This document shows, piece by piece, positions 7,101 through 14,502 of a stretch of DNA of 64,000 bases. The notes beneath the pieces were generated by a model that worked only from the letters and a program-made list of their open reading frames with translations, did no database searches and was not told where the DNA came from. Made by a program: the position numbers and the translations under genes. Source of the stretch: JAVBSX01 sp031549565 (GTDB taxonomy: Bacteria > Planctomycetota > Planctomycetia > Pirellulales > Thermoguttaceae); the NCBI GenBank assembly GCA_031549565.1, contig JAVBPO010000119.1, positions 1 to 64,000 on the forward strand. The letters run 5' to 3'. Each line of letters opens with the position of its first letter. Within the stretch, counting starts at the first letter, position 1.

Positions 7101-9535
7101 TTTTCCAATCCGATCACTCGCGATGAAGACCAGGTCGAGACACTGAAATTGGTTGCGGTCGTTTTCGTTAAACTGGAGATATCCCATACGGAATTATGAA
7201 CTGTTGCGTTGATATTGGAAACATCCTTGATCGAAGGAACGTAAATTTTTCCTCCCAAAATTCGCAGATCAAGGGCACCATCGCTTGCGGAAACGATGTT
7301 TTCCAATTTTGGAAAATAAATGGTAGCCCCTTGCTCGACACGGAATTGAGAGTATCCACCGACGGTCACGGTTTGAATGTCCGGCAAAAACAGGTCCGCT
7401 TCGGCGTAGAGCGAGAGCTCGTTCATCGTTGACATGCCGGAGATTGTGACACTTTCGTCGTAAACATAAATTGTATTTCTCCCCTCGTTGGTAATTGAAC
7501 CGGAAATATCACCGCCGGCTTGAAATCTCAAATTCGTCATATTCGCCAGAAAAAGAGATCCCTTGATGTCGGTGTATCCCTGAAATAGGACGACGGCGCC
7601 ATCGGGATTGCCCTGCCCGTAGATTTCGAGATTTCCCGAGCAGCGAATTTCTCCTGCCGCGAGAGGGATTTGGTACGAGTCTCTCGGCACGGTAACCCGT
7701 ACGGTTTTCCCCGCAGGGATGTTTGCGATTTCGTCTTCGTTTGGAACGTGTCCCCCGCTCCAATTCACCGGCGTCATCCACTCCCCTCCGACGGGACCGA
7801 TCCAGCTGTTTTCCGCGAGAACCTTGACCGTCGTTTCGTAAGCGCCCATGTTGACGGCGATTCCTTGGACGCGGGAATCTTGATTCAAATCAACCGTCAA
7901 TCGGTTGCCGGACGAATCCACGGCAAACCAATCAGCGCCGGTGTCAACGGCGAAACTGTCCCACTGCAAACGGAAATCACCGTTAGCGGGGTCGCTGAAT
8001 TTCGCGTCAATGGGATTGGTGGCGTCACCGATAAAGCAGCCGTTGGCGCCATCAAACACGGAAAGCCGTTCCGAATTGCCCACAAGCGAATACGATGTGA
8101 TTAAGATGACTTCACCGGTTCCGGAAATCTCACCCAAGTCCGGCGAGTCTGGCGCCAAATTTCCGGCAAGAATGGTGTTCAGGTACGTACCGCCGAAGAT
8201 TTTCGCGATTCCCCCTCCCTTTGCCCGGGCGGTGTTATGGGCGATCGTCGCATTGACGAGCTTCATTGAGCCGGAATCCAGGTACATCCCGCCGCCGGTT
8301 TCTGCCTGATTGAGCGCAACGAGTGAATTGGTGATCTTCAACGAATTTTGTGTCGATTGCGAAAAATGAATCCCTCCTCCCTCATTTTGTGCAAAATTGT
8401 CGACAATCCGCGAAGTATAAACATCAAGATTTCCTCTGGAAACAGCAATTCCTCCGCCGGATTGAGCGTGATTGCCCGACACGGTGGAATTTCGAAAATT
8501 CAAGTTGGCATCATAGACATAAATTCCTCCACCGATTGAACCTTCCGAAGTATTTCCCGTGATTTCACACCGGACGATTTCCGAAGTCTCCACTTGACTC
8601 TGGTAGATTCCCGCGCCAGGACCGTTAGACCTGTTGTCACGGATTTCACAGAAAAAAGCGGACATTTCAGCGTTGGAGTGGATTCCACCACCTCCGTAGG
8701 CGGCCGTGTTATTTAAAATTTTTGTATTGGTCAAAATGAATTGACCGTTGGAGTGTTCGATTCCGCCTCCATAAAACTTCTCAACGGTATTGTCGCGCAC
8801 TTCACTTTCCCACAAACCAAACACGCTACAGCCGCTGTAGATACCGCCTCCACTCTGTGCGGAGGTGTTTCCGGAAACAACGGTATACGATATTTCAGCC
8901 CGGCAGGGCAGGTTCGATGCATACGAATCAAGGTGCAAACCGCCTCCACGGCCGTTTGTGGATTGGTTATTCGAAACGATACAACGCGTCATCAGCAAAG
9001 TACCCGCATCAATCGGGACGAATCGAAGTCCGCCTCCGTCGTATTGTTTTCCTTCCGTAAGAACCAAACCGCCCAGAGCGACGTTTCCCGAGCCAACATT
9101 TATGACACCGGAAATATGGTTTCCCGAGATCGTCAAGGGAGCTTCACCCAAGCTGACAATTGCGATATCTCCACGCGTTTTGTAAGGAATGTAGATATTC
9201 AAATTTTTCCCTTCCAACGTGATTCGGTTTTGCGTTTCCGTCGTTCTCGCAACAATCAGATCGTTTTTTACCGTCGAGCCCGCTTCGCTGATTGCGGCGC
9301 GGAGATTTGCGTCGGACAGCTCTTCCGCGGTGATTTCAATCACATTGTAGTCCGACATTTTTTCCGAAAGATACAAATCCGGATACATTTCACGGATCGA
9401 CGCGAATTCGGCGATGGTAACCGCGAGCAGATCGCGCTCCTCCAGCGGTTCGAGCCGCAAACGACGCCGCGTCGGAACGGTGGGTCGGTTTTCCGGGATG
9501 TTTCCGCCGAACAATAACGAAAGTAATGATTTCAT
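4130..9535 (-). CDS. Giant planctomycete surface protein: beta-helix, Calx-beta, CARDB, PKD
   Basis: 1801 residues. The N-terminus has basic residues and then LEPLEERDLLA (residues 28-38), a motif typical of planctomycete exported giant proteins. Residues about 100-580 form a right-handed parallel beta-helix with many GGGI turns and the ending seen in choice-of-anchor Q proteins. A second region of beta-solenoid-like strands follows to about 960. Then, approximately: CARDB (970-1075), Calx-beta (1080-1180), CARDB (1180-1285), Calx-beta (1295-1395), CARDB (1395-1508) and one or two PKD-like domains (1515-1685). The two Calx-beta units are near-duplicates (both contain KDGDKVV.ITVSAEGF and TVLDVPPA). 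Likely role: extracellular adhesion or polysaccharide contact. No sorting tail or dockerin is seen at the C-terminus. Confidence 0.85.
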   Translation of the reverse strand: MKSLLSLLFGGNIPENRPTVPTRRRLRLEPLEERDLLAVTIAEFASIREMYPDLYLSEKMSDYNVIEITAEELSDANLRAAISEAGSTVKNDLIVARTTETQNRITLEGKNLNIYIPYKTRGDIAIVSLGEAPLTISGNHISGVINVGSGNVALGGLVLTEGKQYDGGGLRFVPIDAGTLLMTRCIVSNNQSTNGRGGGLHLDSYASNLPCRAEISYTVVSGNTSAQSGGGIYSGCSVFGLWESEVRDNTVEKFYGGGIEHSNGQFILTNTKILNNTAAYGGGGIHSNAEMSAFFCEIRDNRSNGPGAGIYQSQVETSEIVRCEITGNTSEGSIGGGIYVYDANLNFRNSTVSGNHAQSGGGIAVSRGNLDVYTSRIVDNFAQNEGGGIHFSQSTQNSLKITNSLVALNQAETGGGMYLDSGSMKLVNATIAHNTARAKGGGIAKIFGGTYLNTILAGNLAPDSPDLGEISGTGEVILITSYSLVGNSERLSVFDGANGCFIGDATNPIDAKFSDPANGDFRLQWDSFAVDTGADWFAVDSSGNRLTVDLNQDSRVQGIAVNMGAYETTVKVLAENSWIGPVGGEWMTPVNWSGGHVPNEDEIANIPAGKTVRVTVPRDSYQIPLAAGEIRCSGNLEIYGQGNPDGAVVLFQGYTDIKGSLFLANMTNLRFQAGGDISGSITNEGRNTIYVYDESVTISGMSTMNELSLYAEADLFLPDIQTVTVGGYSQFRVEQGATIYFPKLENIVSASDGALDLRILGGKIYVPSIKDVSNINATVHNSVWDISSLTKTTATNFSVSTWSSSRVIGLEKITKLIGGRIYLTGSGAESQTAPFSNLVSVEDTEISIYKLNVVFPALTTYVSKAQNFSPFNGPNTIYCENGYVSFPVLKEITVNNTANLSIYCTGYIYSGDPIVSTNISLPVLETAGPGAVILEAITGYASIDAPQYTPKTNDTVTESQNAKINVKLLDIPNVAFSQTVVAGESLIVATTIRNLSGIDTRRPLTIRYYLSDDGEIGNDVIVFEKNITQKIVSRSDWPVSDSIPLSENLKGEYRLVVELVGENEVRVISTPFSVKSPPLKISIDPQSLPEGVENGTAIAVRRVGDLDLPLELTVSVDDPTKLTVPATVVIPAGEGSVTFYGSTLLDYVKDGDKVVTITVSAEGFEDVSATITVLDVPPAKLEIETVVVTPESVYPGGTVEVAWAVRNQGDLPTRTNWISRIYLSIDGILDENDILLKTFEHDAVLEPGEILDLVKSVAIPKITQRTYRILVETVYEDESFVLASEPITVLKPALTITAEPIHVEEGIEGGVTFTVTRTGDLSEELVLTVVSNNTGELTVPGAVLIPVGENSISFTGNTIQDFFKDGDKVVRITVSAEGFDSVETSITVLDVPPAELVVSVPVVAPTTVYQNGTIDVSWTLTNSGGLSNHLPWRERVYISYDDKIGDDVPKYTEDIDGIIIDPSQSLDRQASITAPNGFAGLIWIVVETTYNGVKSSKISEPVSVEQRPSVKPTAVIDDAGRLSVKQDSTRTLSATGCVDPVGRGLIYLWDLDGSGVYQESTSDSIRFSAEHLHGSQTVRLKVRDADGNESEVAETLITIEHVSPTYDIEHQGIKNFVSGQLFHWTLTASSSSWDPIMQWVVHWGDDSDDTVFLGGPIFRIYADHLYRTSGDFEITVTTTALDGFEATGRFPCSIPEILNPLPETPDSNVAFIDNVSIWFVDFPATYEPLVVHDETMRQRQMLDLDDSQEVLGQRNDVRLLDAIWSDPDALEEIDFCLFTNRETKMDANAFPWEDGLEIQLV

Positions 9536-9557
9536 GGCATTGAGTAACCCGTTAGCG

Positions 9558-9573
9558 GCGGGGCTTGCCCCGC
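9558..9573. repeat. Short GC palindrome
   Basis: GCGGGGC TT GCCCCGC, preceded by CCGTTA, lies between the divergent surface protein and ZIP transporter genes. It belongs to the TTAGC-plus-GC-hairpin type also seen at 46050-46104 and 47815-47838. Confidence 0.5.
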
Positions 9574-9732
9574 GTTTGTGAGGAAAAAAGTCGACATCGA
9601 AAAAGATCCTGGCCCACAGTGCAGTTTAATGTTCCGAAACGGAAAATACAAGAATCCTGTATTGCCGTAAGAAAATTTCGTGTTACATTCCAATAATGCG
9701 GGTGGGATGCCACGCTCCAAACGGACTTTGCC

Positions 9733-10533
9733 ATGGATTATCTCGTTGTTTACGCACTCATTGCCGGTTTATGTACTTGGGGAGCGACGGTTCTCGGGTC
9801 GGCGGTCGTTTTCTTTTTCAAGGAGTTCAATAAGCGAACGCTCGATTCCATGCTCGGCTTCGCGGCCGGGGTCATGATCGCGGCGAGTTTCTGGTCGCTT
9901 TTGGCGCCGAGCATCGACATGAGCGCCGAACAGCTTTCCGACCGCTGGAAATGGGTTCCGCCTCTGATCGGTTTTCTCGGCGGCGGCGCGTTTTTGTGGT
10001 GCGTCGACAAGATTCTTCCGCACCTTCATCCCGGCTTGGACGTCAAGGACGCCGAAGGAATTCACACGAGCTGGCGGCGGAGCGTGCTCCTGGTTCTTGC
10101 GATCACGCTGCACAATATTCCGGAAGGACTCGCGGTCGGCGTCGCTTTCGGAGCGATCGGGGCGGGCTTCGAAACGGCGTCGTTGGCCGGCGCGATTGTA
10201 TTGGCCATTGGGATCGGAATTCAAAACATCCCGGAAGGCGCCGCGGTTTCCGTTCCATTGCTTCGCGAAGGTTTACCCCGTTGGCGCTGTTTCATGCTCG
10301 GACAATGGTCCGGCCTCGTGGAGCCGATTGCCGCGGTGATCGGCGCTTTCGTCGTGACGCAAATTTACTTCCTGCTCCCGTACGCGCTCGCCTTTGCCGC
10401 CGGAGCGATGATTTACGTCGTCGTCGAAGAATTGATTCCGACCTCCCGGGAAGTCCGCCATTCCGACGCCGGAACCCTCGGCGCAATGATCGGCTTCGCG
10501 ACGATGATGGTGCTGGACGTCGCTTTGGGGTAA
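9733..10533 (+). CDS. ZIP family divalent metal transporter (ZupT/GufA-like)
   Basis: 266 residues, about eight membrane helices. The two metal-binding helices are visible: HNIPEGLAVG (His127, Asn128, Glu131) and QNIPEGAAVS (Asn165, Glu168). These define ZIP transporters that bring zinc, iron or manganese into the cytoplasm. The loop around residues 96-112 has His residues (HLHPG, IHTSW) typical of the variable metal-sensing loop. No metal regulator lies nearby. Metal specificity cannot be told from sequence. Confidence 0.88.
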   Translation: MDYLVVYALIAGLCTWGATVLGSAVVFFFKEFNKRTLDSMLGFAAGVMIAASFWSLLAPSIDMSAEQLSDRWKWVPPLIGFLGGGAFLWCVDKILPHLHPGLDVKDAEGIHTSWRRSVLLVLAITLHNIPEGLAVGVAFGAIGAGFETASLAGAIVLAIGIGIQNIPEGAAVSVPLLREGLPRWRCFMLGQWSGLVEPIAAVIGAFVVTQIYFLLPYALAFAAGAMIYVVVEELIPTSREVRHSDAGTLGAMIGFATMMVLDVALG

Positions 10534-10538
10534 CTTTT

Positions 10539-10567
10539 CGTGGCCCCGACAGCTGCGCTGTGCGGGC
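10539..10567. repeat. REP-like palindrome after the ZIP gene
   Basis: GTGGCCCCGACAGC TGC GCTGTGCGGGCTA is an imperfect palindrome just behind the ZIP stop codon, between convergent genes. It has no T tract. Confidence 0.5.
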
Positions 10568-10680
10568 TAAACGGGAATGTACCGTGGATTTCTTGCAATT
10601 TTTCGTACGACTCTTTGCTCTCGATTTCCAACGGTTTTCTTTCCACTGACGTACGAATAAGGCATTTAACGGAGGACATC

Positions 10681-12390
10681 TTATTCCCTTGATGGGGCAA
10701 GGACGGAATCGCGAGCAGCAAGAGTGTCTGCCGAAAGCTTCTCCGAAACGGGTTTATTATGTCTCGGGCAATCCGGATTTCGACACGTGTGGTGAGCTTC
10801 GACGAGAAAGCCGACCTCGGAAAGCCAATCTTTCTGTTCGGTGTCCGGTTTAGAGCCTTGGTCGAAAACGGAGGGGTTAATTTCCATAAGAGAAACATAT
10901 TCCTGAAGCAATTGAGGTTGCCTTTCAAGATGTTTCTGGCACGTTTCACGAATCAAAGAATCGCGGATTTCGCCCGGAGAAGACTCCGTGATCTGGCTTG
11001 GGCAGATGCTACAGATATGTTTTCCCGCGCAATTATTGCAGTCCGTCGTTTCGGACATGTATTGAATCATTCTTTCGACTCTGGAAGCGTCGATCCCGAT
11101 ATTAACGTTGCCGATTTTGAGCGATTCGGAAGTTTCCACTTTTTCGCAGGGAAAATAATCCCCCTTCGTGCTGCAATACAAACGAACCGCGCCGGGAATA
11201 CAGCCGCATGCGACACGGGGAATCGGGGAGTTGAAAAGAGTTCTTTTATGGACGTTCCGGAATCGACCGTGAAACTGTCGATAAAACAACGGCCACTCTT
11301 TCCTTGCTTCATCCGGCGATTTCATGAGCAACGCATAAAACCGCACCATGCAGTCTTGATATTTACCGTACCTTTCCGGCGTCCAACGAAGGAAATCCGG
11401 AAGTCCGTTTTCTTCGGCGGGATCCAAAGATTTGACACACCCCGTATTTCCGCATTTTTCTTCGGAGCAATTGTGTACCGGTGTCACGGCAGGATTGACG
11501 AAATTGACGATCGTGACGGCATATTGCTTGACGAATTTCTTCAAAATTTCGTTGGACCGCTCAAAATCACTGCACGTGTTCAGCGTGAGCGAAATGCCCC
11601 GCTTATGATATTCCGGATACAGTTCGATGAACCGGAGCATGTTCTTTTCGACGACGTCGAATGTCCCTCGACCGCTCCCTTTGAAGACGCGAAAACGATC
11701 ATGGGATTCCTTGTCTCCGTCCAAACTGATCAAAACGCTGAAATCGTGTTCGACGAAAAAATGGAGGATCTCATCCGTTAACAGAGTACCGTTCGTCGTC
11801 AGGGAAAAACGCGGCATTTCCCGGCCTGTTTCCCGTGAATAACGCTCCGCATAGGCAACGCAATGCTGCAATAGATCGAATTCCAAAAGCGGTTCTCCGC
11901 CGTAAAACGTCACGGTGCGACCGGAATTCGACATATCCAAATGATAACGAATCGCCTGTTCGGCGATTTCTCGCGACATGGCTTTGGCGTCGTGATGGCG
12001 ATACCGGGAATAATGTTTTCCGAAACAGCAATAGGTGCAGTCGAGATTACATCGATGCGTCAATTCCAACGTCAGCATCCGTGAATGTGACGATAAAAAT
12101 TCATTCAGTGTATACGATTGATCGTGGAGACTGACACCAATGACCGGTGCCGACTTCTGCGGATAATGCGGCAAAAGAATATTTTGCTTTCGAAGTCGTT
12201 CTACTGTCAACAAGACATCATCAGCGACCTCATCACAATTGCCAGAGAAATCCGCGGAACTTTCCGTATCGGTTATTCCATATTGTTTAACAGCCGAAAA
12301 CAAAGCCGGGCTGACTTGTAGTATTTCGTTGGACTGGACATCGTGGATATACAGATTCGCTTTTTCGCTCGAAAATTTAGTCAGCAGCAT
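10681..12390 (-). CDS. Radical SAM/SPASM peptide maturase of a Cys-rich peptide operon
   Basis: 569 residues. Residues 1-100 look like the short RRE-like N-terminus of thioether maturases such as SCIFF and CcpM enzymes (LYIHDVQSNEILQVS). The radical SAM core starts near 105, with CNLDCTYC (Cys114, Cys118, Cys121) and the SAM-binding GGEP motif at 164-167. A Cys-containing insertion (NCSEEKCGNTGC) lies before a SPASM domain whose cysteines are in ACGCIPG, YCSTKGDYFPCEK, DCNNCAGKHICSICPSQ and ETCQKH. A C-terminal extension adds CRNPDCPRH. SPASM enzymes bind auxiliary Fe-S clusters and usually form thioether or C-C links in peptides. It is the last clear gene of a minus-strand operon, 45 bp after a protein with eleven cysteines, its likely substrate. 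Enzyme class is firm; substrate and product are inferred. Confidence 0.88.
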   Translation of the reverse strand: MLLTKFSSEKANLYIHDVQSNEILQVSPALFSAVKQYGITDTESSADFSGNCDEVADDVLLTVERLRKQNILLPHYPQKSAPVIGVSLHDQSYTLNEFLSSHSRMLTLELTHRCNLDCTYCCFGKHYSRYRHHDAKAMSREIAEQAIRYHLDMSNSGRTVTFYGGEPLLEFDLLQHCVAYAERYSRETGREMPRFSLTTNGTLLTDEILHFFVEHDFSVLISLDGDKESHDRFRVFKGSGRGTFDVVEKNMLRFIELYPEYHKRGISLTLNTCSDFERSNEILKKFVKQYAVTIVNFVNPAVTPVHNCSEEKCGNTGCVKSLDPAEENGLPDFLRWTPERYGKYQDCMVRFYALLMKSPDEARKEWPLFYRQFHGRFRNVHKRTLFNSPIPRVACGCIPGAVRLYCSTKGDYFPCEKVETSESLKIGNVNIGIDASRVERMIQYMSETTDCNNCAGKHICSICPSQITESSPGEIRDSLIRETCQKHLERQPQLLQEYVSLMEINPSVFDQGSKPDTEQKDWLSEVGFLVEAHHTCRNPDCPRHNKPVSEKLSADTLAARDSVLAPSRE

Positions 12391-12435
12391 GTTATTTCAG
12401 TTATGAAAGTATAACCCATGGCGCCTAATCGAAAC

Positions 12436-12858
12436 TCACCACATGGGCGGTCCGGTCGTTGAGTTTGACGCACTATGGACTTGACCTACCAAAGAAACGC
12501 CGCTACTTATTAAGCTGCTTCCAGATTTAAGGAGATCTTGAGCATCGGAATATTTGTCGTAATTATCACCGCTGGTGTTGTCATTTTCCACGTTTTGCGA
12601 CCCTCCAGACAGCATGTGATCCCCTCCGCAATTACATTTAATCGGATAACAAGCAATCATACATGAGGATAACACTTCCGTCTCGGAGTAGCATTCGCAG
12701 TTACACTCGCAACCACAAGTACACTTTGGGCAATTGAAAGGAGGAGACGCACTCAATGGCTGAGCCTCTTTTCTCTTTCCTTTATCCCCGTCAATATAAT
12801 CTGTAGAAAACGCATGATCCGCACCCGATTGTTTTGTGATGTTTATATCTTCGGTCAT
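12436..12858 (-). CDS. Small Cys-rich protein, candidate RiPP precursor
   Basis: 140 residues, no family recognised. Residues 1-40 are a polar leader-like segment (MTEDINITKQSGADHAFSTD). Then come eleven cysteines in 35 residues: Cys43, 46, 48, 50, 52, 54, 56, so six successive CxC steps after one CxxC, then 66, 70, 75 and 77, ending CNCGG. Residues 80-140 are Ser/Gly/Asn-rich without cysteine, ending in GPPMW. The gene is 56 bp after the Tat-exported protein gene and 45 bp before the radical SAM/SPASM gene, all co-directional. A leader followed by a dense Cys core beside such an enzyme is the usual layout of ranthipeptide/sactipeptide systems. A metal-binding protein is an alternative. Local G+C is lower than in the flanking housekeeping genes. 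Confidence 0.75.
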   Translation of the reverse strand: MTEDINITKQSGADHAFSTDYIDGDKGKRKEAQPLSASPPFNCPKCTCGCECNCECYSETEVLSSCMIACYPIKCNCGGDHMLSGGSQNVENDNTSGDNYDKYSDAQDLLKSGSSLISSGVSLVGQVHSASNSTTGPPMW

Positions 12859-12914
12859 TGGTTTAAACGGATAATCTGATTGATGCCGTCGTTATGAATG
12901 ATAAAAAACGCCGC

Positions 12915-14099
12915 TTAGACGATACGAAATATCGAAATATCTGTATTTGTATTTGGATCTATTTGTGCTGCACGGTAGATCGTTTCATGATGTATCGTTA
13001 ATCCTGTTGCCAAATCGACATGCCGTACCAGCTTTGTGAAAAAGGATTGTTTATCTTTAGCGATACTCCTGATATAACGATCCCGATTTTTTTTCAGGCT
13101 TGCCTTTTGATCTTCGTTGTATATCGTCTTGTATTTTTCAATCAATAAATGATATTGCTTCCGAATATAGTCTTGATACTCATCGCAATCCAACGACAGT
13201 TCCGCGATGATTTTTGCCGCCATAAATTGCTCGATCTGTTGAATTGTTTTCACTTGCCCTCTGTTGGGAATATCTTTTCTGGAAAATACTCTTTCTATCG
13301 GTATCTCAAAACACGACCCGTTATTCAACGGCTCTGTAGGAAAAGGATAGCAGAGATCAAGGAAGACAGAGCCTGTGAAAAAACTCTCAATTAATGACGA
13401 TACTTTGTGGCTTTCTCGTGTTAAAAATTCACCCTTTTCATTAGTACGGTAAAGTGAATCGTTTTCCGGTTTAAACGAAACGCATCCAACGTCCATCGGT
13501 GTAACGACGATTTTTTCGACAATTCCGGCGGGATGATCCCGGTTGTAAGAATCGGGCGTGTGAGGCGACGTCACGCGAGTTTTAATTCCCTCTTTCGTTT
13601 TCTTTTCCTCGAACGTGACGCCGAGTTTTTCACTGGCCTCCTTGTCGATTAAAATATACCGCTCCTCCCGTTTTTCCGCGCAAAGAGTCAGAATGTTTTT
13701 CGGGCTTCCCGGAATATCGATCGTTCCCTCGGTATAGGTGTAACGGAGTAAATTTTCGGGCGAACACTCTTCCAAAGACGAAACGGCCCCCCTGATCGTC
13801 ATGGAGACGTCCTGGAATCTCATCTTTTGCGGCTGGGAGAGGTCCAATTTCAACTGGATCGTTTTCGGTGCGTCTGGGATCGGAACCGGATGAACCGCCA
13901 TTTGATCGCACAAAGATTTCCATTCGTTGAAATACCGCTCGCGGACCGTACTCGGGAAAGGTATCGGTGCCGCCTGCGGCAATTCCGTTTCCAAAATCGG
14001 TTCTCCGTTTTGCCTTAAAGCCCGAATCACGAACGGTCCCGCCGCCAAACCGCCGAGGATCGTGCCCAGAGCGATACGTCTTGTGATTTTTCGGTCCAT
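12915..14099 (-). CDS. Tat-exported protein of unknown family, first gene of the Cys-rich operon
   Basis: 394 residues from ATG at 14099, chosen because CAAGGAGAAC lies just upstream and the N-terminus then reads MDRKITRRIALGTILGGLAA, a twin-arginine signal. A GTG further upstream at 14162 is in frame but less likely. The mature part has no motif I recognise. It is rich in charged residues, contains seven cysteines scattered singly, and has a helical, Lys-rich stretch near the C-terminus (QKASLKKNRDRYIRSIAKDK). Export by Tat suggests folding or cofactor loading in the cytoplasm, which would fit a protein that matures with a partner peptide. It could instead be a processing or receptor protein. 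Function unknown. Confidence 0.7.
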   Translation of the reverse strand: MDRKITRRIALGTILGGLAAGPFVIRALRQNGEPILETELPQAAPIPFPSTVRERYFNEWKSLCDQMAVHPVPIPDAPKTIQLKLDLSQPQKMRFQDVSMTIRGAVSSLEECSPENLLRYTYTEGTIDIPGSPKNILTLCAEKREERYILIDKEASEKLGVTFEEKKTKEGIKTRVTSPHTPDSYNRDHPAGIVEKIVVTPMDVGCVSFKPENDSLYRTNEKGEFLTRESHKVSSLIESFFTGSVFLDLCYPFPTEPLNNGSCFEIPIERVFSRKDIPNRGQVKTIQQIEQFMAAKIIAELSLDCDEYQDYIRKQYHLLIEKYKTIYNEDQKASLKKNRDRYIRSIAKDKQSFFTKLVRHVDLATGLTIHHETIYRAAQIDPNTNTDISIFRIV

Positions 14100-14174
14100 G
14101 TTTTGTTCTCCTTGAAAAAACGGAATTTTGAAAATGGAAAACGTGGAAACGTTTTTCGACACGAACCACCCAGT

Positions 14175-14205
14175 ATTCTAGCCAGTTTTTTTTTTTTTGC
14201 GTCAA
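14175..14205 (-). promoter_or_regulatory. Promoter of the Cys-rich peptide operon
   Basis: On the minus strand TTGACG (14205-14200) and TAGAAT (14180-14175) are separated by 19 bp that contain a run of thirteen A. The spacer is longer than the ideal 17, which an A tract may compensate by bending. Expected transcription start is near 14168, about 70 nt before the Shine-Dalgarno-supported ATG at 14099. Confidence 0.55.
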
Positions 14206-14318
14206 GTGGCTTCGAGTTTTTTTGTTGAAAATATTCCAAAATCATTTTTTACGCTCGAAATTTTTTCCGGGTCGTGTATATTGGAATAAGTCTGTTGTCA
14301 AAAATTGCGAGTCAATTG

Positions 14319-14464
14319 TGTCATTCTGAACGAAGTGAAGAATCTGGTGTATCCTTCCGACACGCAATGTCCAAGCGAGCAGGGGGTTGAAACCAGATTC
14401 TTCGGAGTACCTCAGAATGACACTACCACATTAATCATAAGATTGCTGTTTATTTTCCGGCTAA
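14319..14464 (+). repeat. CATTCTGA interspersed palindromic element, copy 1
   Basis: Core 14319-14422 starts TGTCATTCTGAACGAAGTGA and ends with the inverted form CCTCAGAATGACA; it contains AAGAATCTGG and CCAGATTCTT. A further tail (CATAAG...TTTATTTTC) matches that of copies 3 and 4. Four copies lie in the window (also 17306, 18804, 43690). No coding capacity: a non-autonomous, MITE-like or REP-derived element. Confidence 0.75.
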
Positions 14465-14502
14465 AGTCCAATACTTCGGAAAAAACTTACCCATTCGAGT
14501 CC

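Noticed and set aside
14305..14502. N-terminal extension of the DUF1559 gene upstream of 14503
   Set aside because: It is translated from the CATTCTGA repeat, and the prepilin leader starts at 14503.
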